In this document: one piece after another, positions 59,303 to 64,000 of the stretch
How the letters are laid out: every line of letters begins with the position of its first letter
How positions within the stretch are numbered: position 1 is the stretch's first letter
Assembly: GCA_050246875.1 (NCBI GenBank)
Contig: JBFWVF010000002.1
Location: 248,001-312,000 of the forward strand
Direction: 5' to 3'
DNA: 64,000 bases
From: SHWB01 sp050246875
GTDB taxonomy: Bacteria > Pseudomonadota > Alphaproteobacteria > UBA6615
The notes under the pieces: generated by a model
The model's database searches: none
Seen by the model: the letters and a program-made list of their open reading frames with translations, nothing else
What the model was told of the DNA's origin: nothing
Translations under genes and position numbers: made by a program

Positions 59303-59998
59303 TCATGCGGCAACGGGGCGTGCTCCACTGCAATGCCGGGCGAAGTTGCGCAGCAGGCGCAGGCCGGCCCGCTGGCTCTTCTCCGGGTGGAACTGCGTGG
59401 CGAACAGATTGCCGGCCCTGAGCGAGGCGACGAAGGGCTGCGCCGCATCGCAGGTCGCGGTCACGAGAGACGCGTCGCACACGAGATGGAACGAGTGATC
59501 GAAGTAGAACGCGCCGCCCTCCCCGATATCCGCGTAGAGGGCGTCCGGGCCGGCGGAGAGGGTGCGCCAGCCGACATGCGGGACACGCATTCCGGCCACC
59601 GGTTCGATCGCCTCGACCCGGCCGTCGATCCAGCCGAGACCCGCGTGGTGTCCGTTCTCCTCGCTGGAGCGCGCGGTGAGCTGCATGCCGAGGCAGATGC
59701 CGAGGAAGGGGACGCCGCGCGCCATGACCGCATCGCCGAGCGGCGCGACGAGCTGTCGAACGGTCAGGTTCTCCATCGCCACGGCGAAGGCCCCGACCCC
59801 CGGCAGGATGATCGCCTCGGCACGGGCGATGACGCCCGGCTCGTCGGTCACATCCGCCCCGTAGCCGAGAAACCGCAGGGCGTTGACGACCGAGGCGAGG
59901 TTGCCCATGCCGTAGTCGACGACCGTGAACCGCGGCGCCCCCGCCGGCGGCGGGGCCACACGCCCGAGCAGCGAGCGGGCCGGGCGCGGCACGGTCAC
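59303..59998 (-). CDS. HisH-like glutaminase 2 of a sugar amidotransferase
   Basis: 231-residue class I glutaminase: Cys102 in LGICLGMQL, His204 and Glu206 in TQFHPEKSQ, plus VVDYGMGNLAS and LPGVGAFAVAM. All three catalytic residues are present. About 23 extra residues precede the family start. GTG at 59998 is chosen because it overlaps the stop of amidotransferase 3 (GTGA); an in-frame ATG eight codons earlier lies inside that gene. Confidence 0.9.
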   Translation of the reverse strand: MTVPRPARSLLGRVAPPPAGAPRFTVVDYGMGNLASVVNALRFLGYGADVTDEPGVIARAEAIILPGVGAFAVAMENLTVRQLVAPLGDAVMARGVPFLGICLGMQLTARSSEENGHHAGLGWIDGRVEAIEPVAGMRVPHVGWRTLSAGPDALYADIGEGGAFYFDHSFHLVCDASLVTATCDAAQPFVASLRAGNLFATQFHPEKSQRAGLRLLRNFARHCSGARPVAA

Positions 59999-61116
59999 GC
60001 CAGCGGGTAGCGGTGACGCCATTCGTTACCGTCGCGCTCGAAGATGTCGTGGTTGCGGAAGCGTTCGACCACGTCCCAGAACTCGTCCTCGCTGATCTGC
60101 AGGAAGTCGCACAGGCGGCGGATGTAGCGATGGCCGACCTTGCCGTCGTAGCGCCGCGCGACCGCGACCGCCTCGTCGCGCGTCATGCGGCCGGCGCGCA
60201 CCATGCCGCTCGCCTGTTCCGAAGCCTTGCCGAAGCCGAGCTTGACGTATTTGAGCATCTGGTTGACCTGCACGAAGTCGCAGTCGAGGGCGTCGTAGGT
60301 CGTGATCTGGCCGATTTCCTCGAGCACCGCGTCCTCTCCGAGGCGCGGCTGCAGGCCATGCTCGACCGCGATGCGGCCGTTGGTGAGATCGTTGAAGTCC
60401 GCCATGTAGTAGCCGAGGTAGATCATGCGCAGCCCGGCCCGCGCGATGTCCTGGTCGGACGGATAGCGGTACCAGAACATCTCGGCAGGATCGAAGCCGG
60501 CCGCGACATACGGCGAGATGTCGCCGCCCTGCAGCGTGTTCGAGTACTTCATGCGATTGGCGTCGCCATCGAACGAGCCGCCGGCGCTGCCCCAGGACAG
60601 CGCCGGGTTCTCGCCGTAGATCAGCAGCGGGATCTGGAACATGAGGGCGAATTTCGGCGCCGTGGCGTAGAGCGCCAGCTCGGTGACCTTGTAGAAGTTG
60701 CCGAAGCGGCGGAAGGCGAAGCGCATCAGCGCCTTCCAGGTCTGCGGCGCCGGGCTCACGACATGGGCATCGAAGCCGAGGCCGATGAGGTTGGCGAGAT
60801 TGGCCGCGCCGCGCTCGGTCTGCTCCTCGGGCGGATAGGCGCAGCTCACCAGCAACGGCCGCATGCCGAGCTCGTCGCGGGCGAACAGGGCCTGACGATG
60901 GCTATCCTTGCCGCCAGACACCGGGATGATGCAGTCGTAGCCGGACACGTTGGTCGTCTTCGCCCAGGCCGCGATCTCGTCGAGCTCCCGCCGTCGCGCC
61001 GCCCAGTCGATCTCGTGCAGGCGCTCCTGGTACCGGCACGGCAGGCAGATGCCCTCGGCATCGAACACGCAGTCCGGCCGTGTGTCGGGTTCGAGGCAGC
61101 GCTTGCAGTAACGCAT
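59995..61116 (-). CDS. N-acetyl-sugar amidotransferase 3 (WbpG family, short form)
   Basis: 373 residues, about 50-60 shorter than copies 1 and 2. Cys4, Cys7, Cys24 and Cys27 (YCKRC, CLPC) and a normal ATP motif PVSGGKDS (Ser67-Ser72) are present. The body differs: LLVSCAYPPEEQTERGAANLANL, LLIYGENPAL and SAGGSFDGDAN, indicating a different substrate. Together with the second HisH/HisF pair and amidotransferase 2 it makes a four-gene block in which two amidotransferases bracket one ammonia source. Confidence 0.9.
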   Translation of the reverse strand: MRYCKRCLEPDTRPDCVFDAEGICLPCRYQERLHEIDWAARRRELDEIAAWAKTTNVSGYDCIIPVSGGKDSHRQALFARDELGMRPLLVSCAYPPEEQTERGAANLANLIGLGFDAHVVSPAPQTWKALMRFAFRRFGNFYKVTELALYATAPKFALMFQIPLLIYGENPALSWGSAGGSFDGDANRMKYSNTLQGGDISPYVAAGFDPAEMFWYRYPSDQDIARAGLRMIYLGYYMADFNDLTNGRIAVEHGLQPRLGEDAVLEEIGQITTYDALDCDFVQVNQMLKYVKLGFGKASEQASGMVRAGRMTRDEAVAVARRYDGKVGHRYIRRLCDFLQISEDEFWDVVERFRNHDIFERDGNEWRHRYPLA

Positions 61117-61122
61117 GCGACT

Positions 61123-61968
61123 TCAGCGGACCGCGCGGTCGATGACGCGCCGCTTCCACGCATAGAGGCGTCGCATCGGCTGCTCGAGCATCGGCACGAA
61201 GGCGCGTTCGCCGCGATAGACCTCGCTGTGCTCCATCGTGACGACGTCGGCGGGGTCGCCGTGGGAGTGCGACAGGAAGAACAGGTTGACGCGGTTGGGC
61301 CCCCAGACGAGCGCTTGCCCGGACCAGGGCACGTCCTGCCCGAGCGCGGCGGAGAAGCTGTAGCGCCGCGCCGAATGGGCGGGCACGCGCACGCGCCGCG
61401 GCTCTCCGGCGCCTTCCAGCTCGACGGAGACGACCGCCGGCATGTCGTGCGGGTTGATGAGCAGGGCCGACTGGTCGATGTCGTGCGCCGGGTCGACGCG
61501 GCAGGCCGGATAGCCTTCCATCCAGTTGCCGAACGCCTCGATCTGGTAGACGACGATGGTGTTGGCGAACTTGAGCGCGTTGTCGTTGAAGAAGCTCTTG
61601 CGCGCGTCGCCGTCGAACACGGTGTAGAACGCCGGCGCGAACATGCTGCGGAAGCCGGGCCCGTCGTCGACGCGGATCGACGTCTCGACGAAGGGCACGT
61701 CGTCGCCGGCGCGCCAGGCCTCGTCGGAGACGGGCGAGTCCAGTTCCCAGGCGCCGCCCGCCGACTCCCGCCACGCGCCGTCGCGAAGAACGAGCACGGA
61801 CTCGTCGCGCCGGGCCTCGCGGCTGCCGCTGAACACGCTGCGGCTGACCAGGATGTCCGCGTCGGGCGCCACGACGTGCTCGCGCAGGCGGTCGAGCGGC
61901 AGCAGCTGATGCAGCGTGTAGCCCGGCGGCGGCGGCGGCGTGACGTTGGGAATGAGGCTGCGGTGCAT
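61123..61968 (-). CDS. Unknown protein, beta-rich
   Basis: 281 residues, no family recognised. No signal peptide or membrane helix. Visible features: TPPPPPGYTLHQLLPLDRLREH at the start, the middle stretch FAPAFYTVFDGDARKSFFNDN with aromatic and acidic residues, FGNWMEGYPACRV, then a strand-rich part SALLINPHDMPAVVSVEL / RRVRVPAHSARRYSF and FFLSHSHGDPADV. The LINP-x-VxVxL-x-RxVxVPAxS pattern resembles the beta repeats of the neighbouring iron-sulfur protein. Six bases before amidotransferase 3; probably a cytoplasmic partner in glycan modification (inference). Confidence 0.75.
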   Translation of the reverse strand: MHRSLIPNVTPPPPPGYTLHQLLPLDRLREHVVAPDADILVSRSVFSGSREARRDESVLVLRDGAWRESAGGAWELDSPVSDEAWRAGDDVPFVETSIRVDDGPGFRSMFAPAFYTVFDGDARKSFFNDNALKFANTIVVYQIEAFGNWMEGYPACRVDPAHDIDQSALLINPHDMPAVVSVELEGAGEPRRVRVPAHSARRYSFSAALGQDVPWSGQALVWGPNRVNLFFLSHSHGDPADVVTMEHSEVYRGERAFVPMLEQPMRRLYAWKRRVIDRAVR

Positions 61969-61973
61969 GGCCG

Positions 61974-62975
61974 TCAGATATGGTCGACCGACAGGCGCCG
62001 GAAGCCGGCATCGGCGACGACGAAGTAGCTGCGCTGGATGCCGGTGGATTCCACCGCGACCGAACGGATCGCGCCGGCCGCGTGCCCGGCGGCGACATCC
62101 GGCATCTCGATCAGCGCGCTCCCCAGCGGCGACAGCGTCTGTTCGAGGGTGCGTTCCGCGCCGTCGCCGCCCGTCACGGCGGCGATGTGGAGGCGGACCC
62201 GCGCCGGCCGCGTTTCGGCGTTGTGAACATGGACGAAGCGCCGCTCCCCGGCACGACGTGCCGAGTAGAGGTGCGGCGCGGCGAAGTGCGACGCGGCGTT
62301 GGCCGTATGCACGGCGGCACAGGCATGCTCTGTCCGCATCTGGAAGTGCGGCCGCACCATGCCGTTGTAGCGGTCGTCCAGCGGCCGCAGCGTTATGCGC
62401 GCCATGCCGACGCGCAGGGCATCCCCGTCGGCGTCGCCGAAAAGGGCGGACAGGTCGGCCTCGAGGCGCTCGCCCGGCGCGACGATGCGTGCGATCGCGC
62501 CGCGTGACGTCCCGTCGCCGTCGCGCACGACGGCGCGGACATGGAAGCGCGCGGAGCGCGGACCGATCGTGCGCGGAATGGCGTTCGAAACGTTGAGCAC
62601 CGTGCGGACGCCGTGGCCGGCGAGGACGGGGCAGACGCTGACGCGGCGCTCGGGAACGCGCGGCAGCCGCTCCGCCAGGGCCGCCAGCCGCGCCCGCCAG
62701 CTCCGTCGCGCCTGCGCGGCGGGCTCCCGCGCGGCAGCCCCGCCATCGGCGCGCGCGCCGTCGCGGCGCGTCCGCGTGAAGAGCATCTCGGCGTTCAGCA
62801 GGCAGGAGGTGCAGACGAGCCCGATGCCCGTGTCCTGGCACAGCTCGGCCAGCGACGCCTCGGGCCGCGCGGCGACGAGGGCGGCGAACTGCCCGGTCGT
62901 CGTCCCCTTGCAATAGCACAGGAGGTCGGCCGCTTCCGGTACGCCGCCCCGTGCGGCCTCCGATGTCGGCGCCAT
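61974..62975 (-). CDS. BFD-type [2Fe-2S] motif fused to beta-rich repeats
   Basis: 333 residues. The N-terminal ~60 residues match the bacterioferritin-associated-ferredoxin (BFD) cluster pattern C-x-C-x32-C-x2-C: Cys20 and Cys22 (LLCYCKG), Cys55 and Cys58 (LVCTSC). The remaining part holds two similar beta-rich stretches, near residues 125-200 and 250-320 (TVLNVSNA...VAPGERLEADL and FVHVHNAE...LSPLGSALIEM). No membrane segment. I know no named family with this fusion; redox sensing or electron delivery to a neighbour (for example the dioxygenase) is speculation. Gap to the DUF4910 gene is two bases. Confidence 0.75.
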   Translation of the reverse strand: MAPTSEAARGGVPEAADLLCYCKGTTTGQFAALVAARPEASLAELCQDTGIGLVCTSCLLNAEMLFTRTRRDGARADGGAAAREPAAQARRSWRARLAALAERLPRVPERRVSVCPVLAGHGVRTVLNVSNAIPRTIGPRSARFHVRAVVRDGDGTSRGAIARIVAPGERLEADLSALFGDADGDALRVGMARITLRPLDDRYNGMVRPHFQMRTEHACAAVHTANAASHFAAPHLYSARRAGERRFVHVHNAETRPARVRLHIAAVTGGDGAERTLEQTLSPLGSALIEMPDVAAGHAAGAIRSVAVESTGIQRSYFVVADAGFRRLSVDHI

Positions 62976-62977
62976 CG

Positions 62978-64000
62978 TCAACGCGGCCGCGCCCTGCTGA
63001 TCGGCACCCGCTCGATGGGTGCGAACTCCATGGTGACGAGCCCCTTGGCGACGAAGCGCTGCAGGTAGTCGTGGAGCGGCCGGAAGGGCAGCCCGTGCTT
63101 CTCGGCGATCTCCAGAACCGTCAGCGAGCCGTCGAAGTACCGCAGCAGGCTGTCGAGCAGGTGGCCCCAGCGCTCGTCCTCGTCGGTCAGGCCCTTGTCG
63201 ATGGTCGGGTCGTGCCGCTCGAAGTAGAGGTCGTAGGCCGGGTTGGACAGGCAGATCAGCCCGTCGAAATGGCGGTAGAGGCGGCTGTCGTGCTCGACGA
63301 TGTCGACGATGTCCCGCAGCACGCAGAGGAATTCCGCCACGAGCTCTGCGTCCATCAGGTCGGGATTGTCGTTGCTGGAGTGATACTCGGGATACGGACG
63401 ATCGGGCGTAATCGCACGCGTCATCTCGACGAAGGGCACTTCGTTGCCCGGGGCCTCCCAGACGGTCTCGTCGTTGCCGCAGCCCTCGCGCCAGCCCGCC
63501 AGCCGCGTGCCGAGCCGGCTGCGCCGCACCGCGTTGCGGCAGGCGAGGTCGATGCGCTGCTTTCCGAGGAAGCTCGACGTGACGCAGATCGGCGCCGCGT
63601 TTCCCGGCATTTCGGCGAAGATGCCGGCGACGAGCCGCTCCATCCCCTGGCGCCCGAGGTCGCGCGTATAGAACGTCGAGCCGAGATGCTCGGGGCCCAG
63701 CACGAGGCGGTAGCTGTAGTAGGTCTCGCGGCCGGCGAGCCACTGGAACAGGCGGACCAGCATGGCCACCGCGCAGAAACCGTCATTGGCCTGGGTCGGG
63801 TGGCAGGTGTTGGTGTTGAAGACGATCGTGCGCTCGCTGCGGCCCTTGTGCTCGTAGACGGCGACCGGCATCTCGCCGTCCTCGTAGCGCACCGCGAGGT
63901 CGACGTCGTACAGGCCGGGCGTCAGCGTCCGGAAGATGTCGTGCGGCATGCAGAAGGCCCAGTCCGCCGCCCAGCCACGAATCTGCCAGATGCTGTGGAA
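62978..64000 (-). CDS. DUF4910 aminopeptidase-like protein with winged helix (5' end beyond the right edge)
   Basis: 340 residues visible with no start before the edge; the frame is open through position 64000. It has an M28/M20-like metal core: FNTNTCHPTQANDGFCAVAML supplies His and Asp, LGPEHLGSTFY the glutamate region, and YHSSNDNPDLM another metal-site stretch. A C-terminal winged-helix-like segment reads SLTVLEIAEKHGLPFRPLHDYLQRFVAKGLV. This is the arrangement of DUF4910 proteins, frequent in O-antigen and flagellar glycan loci with unknown chemistry. An internal ATG at 63949 is unlikely to be the start because conserved WAFC-type sequence precedes it. Confidence 0.85.
   Translation of the reverse strand, partial: FHSIWQIRGWAADWAFCMPHDIFRTLTPGLYDVDLAVRYEDGEMPVAVYEHKGRSERTIVFNTNTCHPTQANDGFCAVAMLVRLFQWLAGRETYYSYRLVLGPEHLGSTFYTRDLGRQGMERLVAGIFAEMPGNAAPICVTSSFLGKQRIDLACRNAVRRSRLGTRLAGWREGCGNDETVWEAPGNEVPFVEMTRAITPDRPYPEYHSSNDNPDLMDAELVAEFLCVLRDIVDIVEHDSRLYRHFDGLICLSNPAYDLYFERHDPTIDKGLTDEDERWGHLLDSLLRYFDGSLTVLEIAEKHGLPFRPLHDYLQRFVAKGLVTMEFAPIERVPISRARPR

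Noticed and set aside
60013..62028. A 671-codon plus-strand frame opposite amidotransferase 3 and the 281-residue protein
   Set aside because: No recognisable motif, biased shadow composition, and the minus-strand genes show clear family signatures and coupled starts.

Overview
The window comes from a very GC-rich bacterial chromosome (60-base rows counted by hand range from about 58 to 82% G+C). Genes are packed with almost no spacers, and starts and stops often overlap as ATGA or GTGA. Several features point to an alphaproteobacterium, probably Rhodospirillales-like: the glnK-amtB pair, the ~1600-residue NAD-type glutamate dehydrogenase, the CnoX / Lon-N-domain / Trm112 / DUF971 cluster and a UbiH-family hydroxylase. 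This is inference from gene content; there is no rRNA or other phylogenetic anchor in the window. I found no insertion sequence, CRISPR array, phage gene or origin. No stretch longer than 300 bases lacks a gene.

Left part, 1-21 kb (core metabolism and transport): amtB (cut by the left edge) and glnK with a sigma54-type promoter; a ubiquinone-type FAD hydroxylase; the cnoX operon; a prolyl-tRNA editing protein; tRNA-Gly(GCC) with a strong hairpin behind it; a cupin divergent from an acyl-CoA-dehydrogenase-like flavoprotein; the large glutamate dehydrogenase; five consecutive EamA-type exporters, the third broken by an apparent one-base deletion; an UMF1/Atg22-type MFS transporter; and purH.

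Middle part, 21-36.8 kb (surface polysaccharide): a membrane-bound WbpM/CapD-type nucleotide-sugar dehydratase, a WecA/MraY-type initiating transferase, an O-antigen ligase/polymerase, three GT4 glycosyltransferases, a WbpE-like aminotransferase, a DUF218 (YdcF) membrane protein, two divergent asparagine-synthetase-like amidotransferases, a further putative glycosyltransferase and a sulfotransferase. The two asnB genes and the glycosyltransferase between them have lower G+C than their surroundings.

Right part, 36.8-64 kb: 27 genes on the minus strand with no gap above about 35 bases, running off the right edge. It holds a complete CMP-pseudaminic acid pathway: PseB, PseC, a PseG-PseH fusion, PseI and PseF. 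It also holds a second NeuB-family synthase with a pathway-like set of its own (DegT aminotransferase, SpsF-type cytidylyltransferase, Gfo/Idh oxidoreductase, GNAT, GT-B-like protein). Decorating enzymes are numerous: three WbpG/PseA-type N-acetyl-sugar amidotransferases, two HisH/HisF-type ammonia-supplying pairs, FkbM and other methyltransferases, and a PhyH dioxygenase. Upstream of these lies a trio I cannot place in a known pathway: a DUF4910 aminopeptidase-like protein with a winged helix, a protein joining a BFD-type [2Fe-2S] motif to beta-rich repeats, and a 281-residue protein with a similar beta-rich stretch. The likely output is an amidinated, methylated nonulosonic-acid glycan for flagellin or a surface polysaccharide.
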